64,000 bases of DNA from Jacaranda mimosifolia (lineage: Eukaryota; Streptophyta; Magnoliopsida; Lamiales; Bignoniaceae), in assembly GCA_018894105.1 (NCBI GenBank), contig CM032121.1:30170230-30234229 (forward strand), in the 5' to 3' direction. Below the pieces are notes generated by a model. That model searched no databases. It saw only the letters and a program-made list of their open reading frames with translations, and was not told the DNA's origin. Numbering within the stretch: the stretch's first letter is position 1; each line of letters opens with the position of its first letter. This document shows, in pieces, positions 36,001-48,758 of the stretch. The position numbers and the translations under genes are program-made.

Positions 36001-36640
36001 GTGTCATATGCTAGTGTAATGGGTAGCTTGATATACACCATGGTGTGCACTAGGCCAGACATTTCACATGCAGTCAGTGTTGTGAGCAAGTATATGCACA
36101 AGCCATGAAAGACACATTAACAGACTGTGAAATGGATCATGAGATATCTAAGTGGCTCTACAGATAAATGTTTGAGGTATAGTCAATTGAATTCTACTGC
36201 TAGAATTATTGGCTATGTGGATGCAGGTTATGCAGGAGATTTGGACAGCAGAAGGTCCATGAATGGGTATGTATTTTGTGTTTCGAGTTGTATGGTAAGT
36301 TGGAAGGCAACTCTACAGTCATTAATTGCATTGTCCACAATAGAAGCTGAGTACATAGCTTTGGCTGAAGGCGTGAAGTAAGGCATTTGGCTAAAGGGGT
36401 TGACTGATGATATGGGTATGGATTCTGATATTTCTTCAATATTTTGTGATAGTCAGAGTGCCATACACTTATCAAAGAATTAAGCTTTTCATGAGAGAAC
36501 ATAGCATATTGACGTGAGGTATCACTTTGTGTGGGATATGGCATCTCAAAGTGTCATTTAAGTTGACAAGGTTGGGACTAAGGATAATCCGACAGATAGT
36601 TGACTAAGGTTGTTCCAGGAATCGAATTTGAGTATTGCTT
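33058..36640 (+). pseudogene. Copia 1 gag-pol remnant
   Basis: Gag begins near 33058 (MKYEVEKFNGKNEFGLWKMK) and is broken by a stop within 40 codons. A zinc-knuckle-like CDKYFRCDGKGH (33730) lacks the last Cys. Then come a protease motif WILDSGCFYHMCP (33911), the integrase HHCC region LWHIQLGHMSEKGM (34305), and RT/RNase H pieces: SLYGLKQSP (35554), LLYVDNM (35691; the usual YVDD is YVDN) and STIEAEYIALAEG (36336). The RT N-terminal half is missing between about 35520 and 35550. Numerous in-frame stops and frameshifts. Confidence 0.88.
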
Positions 36641-36734
36641 GGATTTGATTAACATTTGTAGACTCAGATGGTAGGCCCTTTTGGGTGCAGGGACAAAGAA
36701 GATAGATGGTAAATTTCAAGTCAATGTGGAGAAT

Positions 36735-37402
36735 TGTTGATATTGCCTTGAAAATTGGGGTAAAATTGATAATGAACGGAAGGAACAGAGCTAAACGAAG
36801 CTAAGCGGTCAAAATGGGCACGAGAAGAACACTCCAACGCCCGTCGAGGAGTGGGACGAGCGTGTTAAGGTGCACAACATGCACGAAAACAAGGCAGCAA
36901 GCAGTGATGCACGCTCGGGCACGAGGAGTGTCGTGCCCGAGCATGGACATCACTGGAGTCCCGCGCCCTGGTGGAAGTTTCGTGGGCCAGGGTGCACGAC
37001 ACGTAACTTCTAAGCAGTAGCAGTAGTTCCCATGCACCAGGGTGTGAGTCGTACGCTCCCCGATGCGCGATGCAAGTTCAATAGGCCTAGGACTCATTTT
37101 CGGGCTACAAATTCAGTGTTTTCTTCCTGAACAGTTCAACACAAACATAACCTAAGGGTTTCTAGACTACTTTAGAGATAGTTTTCTCAGAACGAAGTGT
37201 AGAACGAGCGTGTTAGTTGTTCTCATGAGATTCGTAGGACAAAAAATTGTACTTGCTACCTTGATTAAAATCAATAAATTCCTTTCTTTGTCGGGTGGAT
37301 TAGGCACATCGTGGAATCACGTTAAATATTGTTGTCAGTTTTTATTGAATTACTTTACTGTCATTTCATAGTTTTCATTATAGATCTTCCTGTGTTTCAA
37401 CA
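36735..37402 (+). repeat. 3' LTR of Copia 1
   Basis: 668 bp, matching the 5' LTR along its length with substitutions and small deletions, which points to an old insertion. Confidence 0.88.
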
Positions 37403-38650
37403 ATATAGATATAAACTTTACAAAATATGTACTTTGTATATATTCTATTTATTCATGAATCAATTGCCATTTGAGAGTTATGTGCATAGAAGAAAAATAT
37501 TAAACTTGGAGAAGTTCATACATGCACGACACAATAATTAATACTATAGAATTAATTATATTCGAGCAATTACCTATTTATTCAATATATATATATATAT
37601 ATTAATTTATTAGAAGAGTTAATATTTTTCTAACAACTAATTAACTATTTAAGAATTATCATTGACTGTACCTTCAACACTAGCTAATCATGTTATTAAG
37701 TCATTATATGGGAGGTACATATTGTCAAAGACTACTAATTTTCTAATTTTGTTTAGAAAATAATGAAATTTATTGTTACTTGTAAACGAAGTTGTCTAAG
37801 TTATTTCATGCTCAAATTAATAAGAAAGAGTACATATGCATGATATTTTCAATTTTTAAAAGGTTTAGTTATATATTGTTGATAATTAAAAGTTTATTGA
37901 GACATTAAATTAAAAAAAAGGAAGATCATATTTTACGGTTGTTGATTAGCAAATATATGTTTACATGTATGATATATGTATCGCATATACTTAAAAAAAA
38001 AAAAAGAAAAGAAGGAAAAACAAATATGTGAATATTCAGTTACACAAGCAATTTAGTGGTTCTTGTTCATTCCTCATGGTGTTAATGCATCTTTATCAAG
38101 TGTATTGATTTGTTTTACAGTCAGAGATTGTAAATGTGGGGGTATATATACATATATGTGGTAAAATGTGTAAAAGAACTTAATTCGCATGTAAATTGTG
38201 CTAAAAGTTCTATTAATTTTCAAATTATTATATTAAGAGAATTTATCTGCCACAAATTTATCACAATTCTCATAAGACATAGGGTAAAAATATTTTTGTT
38301 GATTTCAACTTACAGTTGAGATTGAAAAATATATATTGTGCTAGCACTTCTTATTTAAGAGGAACGCGGGGGTTTAAGTGGATTTAAGAGTTATTTGAAT
38401 ATAATATTCTATTATTCTTGAATTTATAAGTGTGCAGGAAGTACATATTAGATAGATGGAGAATGATCAAAACAATAATGCTCCAAGAAGAAGATTCAGA
38501 CCTCGAAATATTTGAAGAATTTGCATGTGATATTTAGATTTATTTTATGGATCTAATAATATATTATTTGTGGAGTTTTATCTTATAAAATAGGTGCACA
38601 TACATGATTGAGTAAATACAAAGGAGGAGGAAAAAAAACAAGAGGAAATA
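37403..38650. other. AT-rich spacer
   Basis: Contains a (TA)n run near 37585-37602 and many short ORFs without recognisable domains. No element ends seen. Confidence 0.4.
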
Positions 38651-39325
38651 AGAGGCATGCGACATTGTATTCAATTAGATATAAAACTTTCTCAGGAGAC
38701 TAGCGTAGAGGCTAGATCCTTTAGTCATCAAGGGGGATGAACTAAATCCGTAAGGAAGTTACCTTCACGAGTAACCCAACCTTTGTGATTGGAGACCCCA
38801 TTAAGAAGGTTCAATAGGTAGGAATAATCCGTATTGCGTGACTCATATATAGCACTAATTTTAAGGAGAGTATACATGAGATACCTCTTTCTCATCCTTA
38901 AGATGAAGTGCTATGGAAATGTGATGTTAGACTAAGCTTTGACCTTTAATAAGACTAAAAGTGGGGATTTCCAGAAGGTATGGGTCACATATACCTTTGG
39001 AGGGCTCACCTAAGTGAGAGTTACCACGGGCTGTGGCTATAGGTTTGGGCTAATTCCAGAGATCTCATGAGAATCAAGATTGAGCGCAAAGCCATTAATG
39101 TGCTAACTCACCCCATATCCTAAAGTAAATGTCATGTGTGTGGTAATTGAAATTTGGTTCAAGGGACATCTAATTCAATGCTTAGTCCATTATGACTCTC
39201 TCAAGCGGATATTGCCTACACTAAGTGTATATTCAAACTTGGAAGACACATACATTAACTGCACAACATAAGTAGCCATTATATTTCTTTAATATATTTT
39301 ATTTCAAAACTTTAAAATCTTGCAG
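38650..39325. other. Unrecognised low-AT block before the solo LTR
   Basis: About 650 bp of more balanced base composition with no long open frame on either strand. It abuts the solo LTR on its left. It could be untranslated internal sequence of the LTR's parent element, or an unrelated repeat; the flanking GAAAT/GAAAC around the LTR argues it was there before. Confidence 0.3.
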
Positions 39326-39330
39326 GAAAT

Positions 39331-39994
39331 TGTTGGAAATAAGCTTTAAAAAATTTTCAATTTATTTTATTTCCAACAAATATCATTTATTATATATTTT
39401 AATTCCACATCTAATGTGCCTATTTGTTTTGTTCATTTTATATTTAAGGCCCAATTAATCATTTTTTATGCATTTTATAATTGTTTGCTCACCTTTGTTT
39501 TATCATTAATTAGGCCTAATTATAATTGATTTTATGGTAATTTTTTATGATGTTTTAGTGTCCCATTAATCTTTTCTAATGATTGAACTCTTTACTCTTA
39601 TATAAGGGGGCCATAATCCATTTTTAGGCATATAGAGTTTGTGAGTTTAGAGAATTTAATTTTGTACAATCTCACAAGACTTTTTCATTTTTTGGATCAT
39701 CACTATGGACTATCTCCTAGTCTCTTCGTGATTGTATATATGGGATGAGACACTGTCATGAGCTAATGGAGTTTTATCATAGAATCAGATTAGCTATCAA
39801 AACCTGCATAAAGGGAGGTAATCATGACTTTAAGACAACAACAAGTATCGTGACTCTCCATTGACCCAGCTCAATTTTATCTATCTTTTATGTAGTTTGG
39901 TTTATTGCTTTCTAGATTATAATTTTATAGAGTTATGATTATGATGATTATATTATTGTATTTTTATATTTTGACATACATAATATCCTCAACA
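39331..39994 (+). mobile_element. Probable solo LTR (664 bp)
   Basis: Begins TGTTGG and ends CAACA, with flanks GAAAT (39326-39330) and GAAAC (39995-39999), a 5-bp duplication with one change. A TATATAAG at 39599-39606 fits an LTR promoter. No second copy lies in the window, so it is best explained as recombination between the two LTRs of one element. Confidence 0.65.
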
Positions 39995-41103
39995 GAAACA
40001 ACAAATATTTTGATTCTCCCTTTAAATGAAGAAGAATTAGTGGGAAAAATCTACAACAAAATCAAAATTAACAATTGATCAATAACTTAAAATTTTGTTG
40101 CTTAAATTTCATTCATTTTCCTTTTTATCATAACATGGTTTTAGAATTATGAAATTAAACATCAAAACTTTGATACTCCACTTTCACCCTAATAGTACAA
40201 CACTTTTGAAGATTTTGCAACTAGTGCACATAATTTCGAAATGAGCATACATTTTGAAGAACAAGAAGACTCTAGCAATGCCGATGATGATGATGATATC
40301 GGGGGCAATTAATTTTTATCTTCAAATTATAAAAGTGTGCTTTGATAAGAGCCTAAATTGTCAATAATTCTCCCAAATAATAGCATAAACTATATGAAAT
40401 TCTCAACTCCCCAAGTCTACAAATCCAAGACCCAAATTTCCAATTCTCTAAATCCTAGAGTCAAGTTTTCAAGTCCAAGACTCAAGTCTCTAAGTCTAAG
40501 AATCAAGTTTTTAAGTCTCCAAATTAAATCTAGGACTCAAGTTTCAAAGTCTCCAAGTCTAAAACTCAAATCTCCAAGTCTTCAAATTCAAGACTCAAGT
40601 ATCCAAATCTTCGAATTCAAGGTTCAAGTCTCCAATATTCAAATCAAGGCTTAAGTCTCCAAGTCCAATAGTGAAGTCTCCAAATCTTCAAATCTAAGAC
40701 TCAAGTCTCTAAATCCACGAGCTAAGTCTCCAAGTCTCCAAATCTAAGACTGAAGTGTCAAATTCTTCAAGTTCAAGACTTAAGCCTTCAAGTCTTTAAA
40801 TTCAAAACTCAAATATCCAAGTCTTCTAATCCAAGACTCAAGTTTCCAAGTTTTCAAATCTATGACTCAATTCTCTAAATCGACGACTCAAGTATCCAAT
40901 TCTTCAAGTTAAGACTCAAGTATCTAAGTCTCCAAATCAAACACTCAATTCTCCAAGCCTTCAAGTTCAATGATCAACTCTTCAAATTCTAAGTGCTCCT
41001 TGATAAGAGTTTAAATTGATAGTAATGCTCCTTGATATGAGCATAAACTATCTAAACTTTAAATTAAAGTCTTCCCATATGCTCCTTGATAATAGCTTAA
41101 ACT

Positions 41104-43305
41104 TAGGGATGGTAACAGGGCCAGTTGGGGTGGGTTTTGACTCAACATGAATCCACTCCATATAGGCTTTATAGTGCCCCTACCTACCCCGTGGGTTTTA
41201 GGAATAAAAAATCAAACCCTACCCATAATGTAAATATAGAACCCGAATCCTACCCACACCTAATTAATATTTTCTATTTTTTAAAATACTATGCACTATA
41301 TAATTAACGAAATATTGCAGTTTTAACTCAAAATTATATAAATTTCAACTAAGACAAACTATTTAATATAGCTTATCATTTTGTCACAGTAGCCCATATT
41401 TTGAAGTCATTTTATTTCAAATAATAATCAAGACTTGTACTAAAGTTGCTTGTCTGATCATTCTTGACATCCAAATTTCTGAACATGAATTCTTATCATT
41501 CTAGGAAAGCATTTTGACGATATAGCAAAGCTATACAAACAAACATCAAAAGGTTCCTATTCACTGACACTCATGCAAAAACATGTTTGTCGGGATTGTG
41601 AGGAATGGGAGGGAAAGGAAAAAAGGGCTAACAACTATATTACGTTTAGGGTTTATTGGTATATATAAGGCTGTAAACGGATATTAAACGGATCGGATAT
41701 GCAGTATCCGTATTCGTATCCGTTTAACTTTTACCGTATCCGTATCCGACGGATATTTTTTTATAATATCCGAATTCGTATCCGCCGGATATTATCCGAA
41801 TTCGTATCCGCCGGATATTATCCGAATTTGGATATATCCGTATCCGATTATAATTATTCCGAATATCCATTTATAGATATCCGAATATCCGTTTATGAAT
41901 ATTCGAATATCTGAATCCATTAATTTATAATAAAATGCATATTTTTTTCTAATAAATTTCATTTAAAAAAATAATCATATAAATAACATAATAAAATCTA
42001 AAAAAAACAACAAACAAACAATAAAATCAGCATACTTCAAAAATTAAACAAGCATACAAATCTCCTCAAGAACAAAAGAAATAATAATTTCCAATACATA
42101 ATACAACAATTCAATATAAACAAAATAAAAATTAATTTCAATACAAGAAAACTATTCACATAGTCCAACAACATGAACATGCTTGAACTTCTCATCTGTT
42201 TAACATTGCAAAAAGTCTTCTCTTAAGAGCTTATAAGTTATTTTTTTAAAAAAAATTACCAAATACTTTTTAATACCTTATAAACTTTTAACATCTTACC
42301 TTAAGAGCTTATAAGATGTTTTAAGAAGCTTATAAGCTCATTCAAACACCCTCTTAAATCTTAATATCCCCTTAGTTAGTTAATAATTTTAGTATTTTAG
42401 TATTTTATTTTAGAATTAAAAAGTTAATTATTCTTAATTTAGTTAAATTTTTTTATAATTATTGATTCACTTTATGATTAATTAATATTAATAAAATGAC
42501 ACCAATATAAATTAATTATAAAGTGAAGCAACAATAATTTTATATTGATCAATTTTCTCACTAATATATTAACTTTTCAAATTTTTTGATTTAATATTAT
42601 TTAATTATCATCATTACCATCTAATTTTTTTATTAATTCTTTAATTACTAATTTATACATATATTCATTTACATATAGATTATGAAATTTAATAATTAAA
42701 TAATTAAATAAATTATTATGTATAATAATATATTATATATGGTAATTTTTTAAAATATTATATATATATATATATATATATTAAAATTCATAAAAATAGA
42801 ATATATTATATAAAATATTTTTTTAAATATTATTTATTGGATACGGATAACAGATTTGATTAAATTACGGATAATCGAATATATAAACGGATATATCCAA
42901 CGGATATGTATTCGGAGCGGATATTAAACGGATCGGATAGGCATTTACCATATTCGTATTCGTTTATAGTCGGATGTCTACTAATCGAATACGGATAATA
43001 TCCGCTTTAAACGGATACGGATAATAGCCCTATAAACGGATCGGATGCGAATGGTAAACGAATTTTCGAATATCCATTTACAGCCCTAGGTATATATATT
43101 TTTTGTAAAAAAACTAAATTCAATATATATATATATACTTCAGGGCGAGTTCGGGGCAGGTTTACTATAAATCCAAACATACCCCACCCCACAGTCATTA
43201 GAGCATAAACCCACCCTGACCCGTTGCAGAATGGGTTTTCTACTCGCTCCAATTGAATCGGATTAGAGCAGATACCTATGGATTGGATATGAATTGCCAT
43301 CCCAA
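41104..43305. mobile_element. Outer hAT-type MITE, split by a nested hAT
   Basis: Ends TAGGGATGG (41104) and CCATCCCAA (43297-43305) are inverted, and the 8-bp flanks CTTAAACT (41096-41103 and 43306-43313) match perfectly. Without the nested insertion it is about 770 bp. Interior words gggtggg/cccaccc resemble the subterminal parts. No transposase. Confidence 0.85.
41666..43088. mobile_element. Inner hAT-type element (1423 bp)
   Basis: Inserted inside the outer MITE, with 8-bp flanks GGTATATA (41658-41665 and 43089-43096). Terminal inverted repeats TAAGGCTGTAAACGGATATT and TAGGGCTGTAAATGGATATT differ at two of 20 positions. Both subterminal regions (41690-41930, 42835-43080) are packed with cggatatccg words that could bind transposase and fold into hairpins. 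The AT-rich core has no transposase ORF. Confidence 0.88.
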
Positions 43306-43932
43306 CTTAAACTATGAATAGTGCTCACAGATACGAGCATAAACTATCTAAAAATTTTAAATTAAAGTCTTCTCATATGCTCCTTGGTAAGAGCTTAAAC
43401 TACCAATAATGCTCCCAAATATGAGCTAAACTATGTAAAATCTTTAAGTTAAAATTTCCTCATGTACTCCTTGATAAGAGTGTAAACTATCTATTAATTT
43501 AAACTCCTCCTTGACATGAGTATAAAATATCTGCCCCAGTTAAATATGCTCATTGACGCACGAGCATGAACTGCATGTTACTCCGAACTCTCTTGAGTAT
43601 AAACTATATACAACATTAAAAGAATGTTTACTTTGAACTACGTTATAACTTGATCTCTTTATTGGGTACGTAGGTAGATGGGAGGACTTCATCATGAAAA
43701 TCTCCAAGTATCGATACTTCACAAAGATTATAGAGATCCTATAAAGAGATTATAGTTTTTTATGGCAATGTGCAATATGTTTGTAGAAAGGCACTATAGC
43801 TCAAGGAATACTTGGAGGATGTTCTTGTCGTAGAAGTATGTGAAAAAAATAAAGAGAGAAAAATTCTCAAATACCTTGTCTCTTTTATGGATGATCGACA
43901 CATCTTTTGCCAATCCTTAAAGTAGGGACATT

Positions 43933-45030
43933 TGTAGGCAAATAATGTTGAGCCAATTACAAAATGACACATATAAATTAATATGCTAGTTATTAATTTA
44001 AAATTTTCTATTTATATCTTGAATTTATTAAATTTAATTTTCAAGATATAAGTAGTTAATCTTAATAAATACCCTAGTAGTTATTTTGTGCTCAAGTCAA
44101 ACATCTACAATTATCAATATAAATTGGAACGGTCAATCAAATCAAGCTTTGTGGCCTAGCGATTTCGGGCTAACCAAGTTGCGACACGTGGACCAATCAA
44201 GTCAAAGATATTGATACTATCTCTTGATATTTGATATTATCTCATTGAAGATATAACTATTGAAGAAGTTCAAGTCATCTCGGAGTCTTCACTAAACATT
44301 TATATATAAAGGGATGATCAAAACTCATTCAACACACAATAACAACTCAAGCCATAGCAAGTAAGAGAGGTATTGAAGAAGTTAAACAATTCTCTCAATC
44401 AAATTCAAGGAGATTCATGGTGTTCAAGGCGTTTATTGCGGAGCTCATCATATTGTGGCATTTGATTAGAGATTACGGTGTGAAACCCTCGAATTGGTGT
44501 TATATTCTAAATCAAATTTAAGGAGACCCATAGCGTTCATCTCAAAGTTCATCATATTTTGGTGTTTGATTTGAGATTACAGTGTGAAACCCTCAAATTG
44601 GTGTCATATACCAAATCAAATTTAAGGAGACCCATAGCGTTCATCTCAGAGTTCATCATATTTTGGTGTTTGATTTGAGATTACAGTGTGAAACCCTCAA
44701 ATTGGTGTCATATACCAAATCAAATTTAAGGAGGTGCACGACGTTCAAGGTGTTCATAGCAGAGCTCATCATATTACAATGTTTGAGTCGATATTAGGGT
44801 GTGAAGCTCTCGAATAGGCATTATTTTCCAAATCAAGTCAAAGGAGATACATGATGTTCAAAGGATTCATTGCAGAGCTCATCAAAGTTCAAAATTATTT
44901 TTTCGAAGGGAAGAGTTGTTGGATTAGATTTGGAATTGTATCCACAATTGCTTAATTTCAATTTCATTTTATTGTATAAATTTTCTTGTCTTGTAATTTT
45001 AATTTTACAAACAAAAAAATTTGCGCTACC
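43933..45030 (+). repeat. 3' LTR of gag-only copy 2, with 104-bp tandem repeats
   Basis: Starts TGTAGGC and ends near TTTGCGCTAC. Longer than the copy 1 LTRs (about 1.1 kb against 0.85-0.88 kb). Part of the extra length lies in a tandem array of exact 104-bp period (starts at 44521, 44625, 44729) with more diverged units on either side. TATATAAAG at about 44300 is a likely promoter TATA. Confidence 0.8.
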
Positions 45031-45044
45031 TGAGTCTTTATTCT

Positions 45045-48000
45045 TTATTCTCTCGATGTTGGGTGATGAAATTGTATATTATCAATATAAGTTGCCAATC
45101 GAGTTGCATTGATGTAATCTTGGGGTCCATGATCAGGTAAACCTGGGAGCAGCAGCCCAAACATCCTTAACATTTTCAGCAGCAAACCTTCCTTGTAATC
45201 TGGTCCAAATATGTGGGGAAGAATAAAGCTTCTTACAAGCTCCCACAATGCATCTGCTCTCTCAGTGAAAAAGTTCTTTGAAGGAACTTCTTCAACAACC
45301 TGCTTCATAGCATAGCTAAAACAATTCAACTTGTCTGTTTGTCGATAGCCATTTGACTCATTGGTATAATTTATATATGTATAAATAGAGAGGGGGGAAA
45401 AAATGTCTGTTTCATACCTTTAACTTTTTTTTGTCTTCCATCTGTTTCATACCTTTAACTTTTTTTGTCTTCCATCTTTATTTGTGTAACTTGACATTCA
45501 AGATCAAAGATATTTAGGCCTGATTGTTTATGCTCTTAATGGTCCTTTTATATTTTATGCAATTTCAGAAATAAAAATTAAGAATGTCTATATCAATTTG
45601 GACGAAGGAATCACATTTTCTTTTCATTCTTATACTTATAGCTATCATATTCATATTTTAAAATGTCCATTAATTACAAAAATAACTAGGGTTAACTAGT
45701 TAAAAAACAATGTTCTTTTCCCAATTTTCCCAATGAGACCTATAATAGATTTAATAATATTGTGTTATTTTAGTATATATATAATCTATTAATTAAATAA
45801 ATAATAATTTTTTATTCTAACATAATTTAATAAATATGATATAAAAAATAGTGGGATCCACGATAAATTAAACAATAATGACAAACAATATTATATCAAA
45901 ATGTTTGATATTATTATATTAAAATATTGTTTGCAATTCATTTGTTTCAAATTTCTACACTACTACTCTAATTATATTTCTAATTTCCCACGAAAACTAG
46001 TACGTAAAATGAAAAACTGAGTTAAAAAACACTGAAAAATTATAAGACAATTTTCACACAAAAAATAATACCTAAAATAAAATGAGTTGAAATGATGAAA
46101 TAGAGAATGAATGTAAATAATACAGTCACTCAGCAATTGTTTGTTTATGTTTTCAAGTTCATATATATTTATCAATTTTCACTTTTTAAAAATGAATTAT
46201 CAACAATTTATCATTATTTTCACCGAAATTCCAACTTATTTTCATTTCGAAACATATTTCTCAATAACTTATATATCTTCTCCCAATAATCTATATATAT
46301 TCTCTCTATTATCATCATCATCTTTCTCCACCTACAACCTATTAAAACTTATATAATCATTATTTTTTCAACAAACAATCCAAATACATTTATTTTCAAC
46401 TCATTTTTTCTAATTAATTTTTTAAATGCTGAAAATGAAAACATAAGTAAACAAGAATGAACTTAATTACCTTTCCTTCATAAAGACTATTGATGTAGAT
46501 GCACGTCCCAAAGTGCTTATACATGAGCGCAGAGTCATCAAAAGGCAACCTAGGCACGATATCATGATTGTATACAAATCTGTAATATCTTATTCCATAT
46601 TGTTCGAATTGCTTTTTCATGAATATCCCAAATTTGTGATCCCCAACCCTGGGCTGTCCAAATGTGCACACCGCTTCTAGCCTTTCTAGTATTTCCATCT
46701 CCTCGTGCACTGCAAGAACCGCAGGAAACAGAACCGCGAGTGCCCCTCCTAGACTATGACCAGTAACAATGAACTTTGTCCGATGATTCTTCTTGAAATA
46801 TTCCTTCAGCATTTCTGTTATGGTATTATAAGCGCGTAGATGTTCGCCTATTTTAATGTTTTTTGGCCACGTCCCGTCCAGTTTTAGGCCGAGGGCTTTC
46901 ATGAAACCACTATGAACTCGGCCTTTGATGCCTTGGAGCTTGTACCATGATATGTCAAAATCAGTACACCAGTCTTTAGGATTAAACGGTTCTGTGCCTC
47001 TGAAGGCCACAAAAATCATATCTGGATCAGCGTTTTTGTCGCAAAATAAGAAAGCTTGTGTTGTTTCCCCTTGATTTTTCTCTGCCAAAAGATATATTAA
47101 GTTGAGGAAATAGTTATGAGATCATTGTGAAATCCGACAGCTTCAAATTGAATAGTCTAATGTTGTTCATCAATTCGAAATCTCACCATCCCAAAAGTTA
47201 TATGCTCCTAGATATTCCATCTGCACAAATGTGGCAAGTTTTAGCAAATAGTTTCCCGATCCAAGAAATCAAGATTTGGTCAGAATTAATCAAGATTAGG
47301 CTAGACTGATGCAGCAAGACAGAACAAAGGCATAGAATTCGAACCGTGGTGGCCGGCCGAGTCATTTTCATTAGGTACATTGGATCAGCTGTCAATTACT
47401 CTAATATATATAATATACTCTTTAAGAAAAAAATTCACAATAATTCAATGAAGAATCAAGTGATACATACACTAACCTTCCATCTTTTTTCAACCGTATC
47501 TTGGATGAACCTGTCGTTCTCATAGGCTAATTTTGATGCCATAGCAGAAAGAGTTGCAAAATATTTGTTGCTTCCTGGTTTGATGTTCTTGTCCAACTCC
47601 ACCCTGTTGTCTAAATGCCCAACAATTGACATAAAACTAGCTGATGTTTTATCTGGCAACTCCTTCCCTGCAACATACATAAGTGATGCTCAGAGGAGGT
47701 ACAAGAGTGAATCCGGAAAGCCACTTCAAGAAAACGAAAAATTATAGCATGTTGAGAATTAATTACAGAAAGAACTTGTAAAATACAGACTAATTAACCT
47801 CTCAGATTAAAGTTGTTCTTATTTCCTAAAACGTTGAGGCACATCTCAAATCCTGATCCCAAGAATGACAGGGACTTTTCATTGGATTGAAGCAGCTTCT
47901 GGATCAGCATAGACAGAAATATAATCCCTTTACGCTCAATGATAGGTTTCTTTACTTGGAATGCCTCAATAAACCCTTTGCCCTCTATGTCAGCAGAAAA

Positions 48001-48087
48001 TGGAAGATGAAAAATGTCTCCAATACTAGCTTCTCGTGGTTTCAGTAGAAGACGTTTTTGGGTGGCGGGATCATTATTACGATCCAT
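45045..48087 (-). CDS. Class 3 triacylglycerol lipase, oil-body-lipase type
   Basis: Serine hydrolase expected to release fatty acids from triacylglycerol, probably at oil bodies or membranes. Exons (- strand): 48087-47799, 47667-47477, 47220-47187, 47081-46471, 45299-45045; 1380 nt, 459 aa, all introns GT-AG with matching phases. The ATG sits in accATGG. The lipase_3 core shows FRGTEP (198-203), the nucleophile elbow TGHSLGGAL with Ser281, FGQPRVGD (312-319) and HDIVPRLP with Asp345; His432 in DHGPQDYIN is the likely third triad residue. Family resemblance is to Arabidopsis OBL1, which is somewhat longer as I recall it. Intron 4 (1171 bp) holds AT-rich repeats. The stop lies about 15 bp from the LTR of the gag-only element, so the native 3' UTR appears displaced. 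Expression is not shown. Confidence 0.9.
45405..45474. repeat. 34-36-bp tandem duplication in lipase intron 4
   Basis: tctgtttcatacctttaac followed by a T run and gtcttcca occurs twice (45405-45440, 45441-45474). The rest of the intron (45513-46385) has weakly inverted ends around gattgttt and may be a decayed MITE. Confidence 0.6.
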
Positions 48088-48755
48088 GGTTTATAATTTA
48101 TCTATAAAACAATGCAAGAAGATGTTGATTGAGGACTACGTTGTGTCAAATATATGCATATATATACGTGTGATAAAAGAATCTTCAGCATTATATATTC
48201 TTTTCTACCCAAACAAGAAATCGTATGCATGCAGCCTGGAAAACATTACAAGGAAAAAACTTTTTTAGTGCCTGATGATGGTTTAGATCTGTCTTGGGTG
48301 ATATTCACAAGTACTGTTCTAATTAGTTAACCATGTTTTGTTATAATAATTAATTACGTTAATTGTTAATTAATACAGTCATATACAGATATTTAGACAA
48401 AAGTGTGGTCTGTGGATGGAATATTGTAAGCTTAACAGGGACAACAAAGTATATATATTAGGAAGACGATTGAACAACTTGCAGTTGCTTAGCCCTTTAA
48501 GTTGGACATTCTACTATGCTTCATGTTCCACATTGCCTGCACCAAACACATGTGGAGGAGCCCAATATTTTATATGGGAATTCCCAGAATAGCCCCTTAT
48601 ATATGGAAGAGCAGCTGCCGACTATTAATAATTTAATATATGTGGTCTCTTATATTTTTACATATATTTATGCGTTTTATTTTTGTTGGGAGAAGTTGTT
48701 GAATTAATTCAATTATTTTATAGTGAAAATATAAGGATAATTTAGAATGGATCTT
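48088..48755. promoter_or_regulatory. Lipase upstream region
   Basis: Presumed promoter of the - strand lipase. AT-rich, with tatata runs near 48160 and 48450. I see no motif specific enough to name. Confidence 0.3.
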
Positions 48756-48758
48756 TAA

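Larger units (their letters stand above)
32326..37402 (+). mobile_element. Copia LTR retrotransposon 1 (decayed)
   Basis: LTRs at 32326-33030 and 36735-37402, both TGTTGA at the start and CGACA/CAACA at the end. A primer-binding site TGGTATCAGAGC (33034-33045, initiator tRNA-Met type) lies 3 nt inside, and a purine-rich run sits before the 3' LTR. Domains follow Copia order (Gag, protease, integrase, RT, RNase H) and resemble the Tnt1/Tork group. A 5-bp target duplication is not clear (atgca left, atata right). Many stops and a missing part of RT show it cannot move by itself. Confidence 0.9.
40203..45030 (+). mobile_element. Gag-only retrotransposon, copy 2 (5' truncated)
   Basis: Same family as 14166-18349 but on the + strand. 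It starts within the Gag C-terminus (TFEDFATSAHNFEMS, 40209, followed by an acidic run), continues with the ccaagtctccaaatc-type short array (40400-40990) and the ctccttgatatgagcataaac array (41000-41103, resumed at 43306-43600), and ends in the 3' LTR at 43933-45030. The 5' LTR and most of Gag are missing. Two nested hAT elements split the second array at 41104-43305. Confidence 0.82.

Noticed and set aside
36801..37097. 98-codon - strand frame in the Copia 1 3' LTR
   Set aside because: Lies in a GC-rich LTR; no family similarity and not kept in the 5' LTR.
46107..46356. Small + strand frames in lipase intron 4
   Set aside because: AT-rich, low-complexity, without a domain and inside a well-supported intron.
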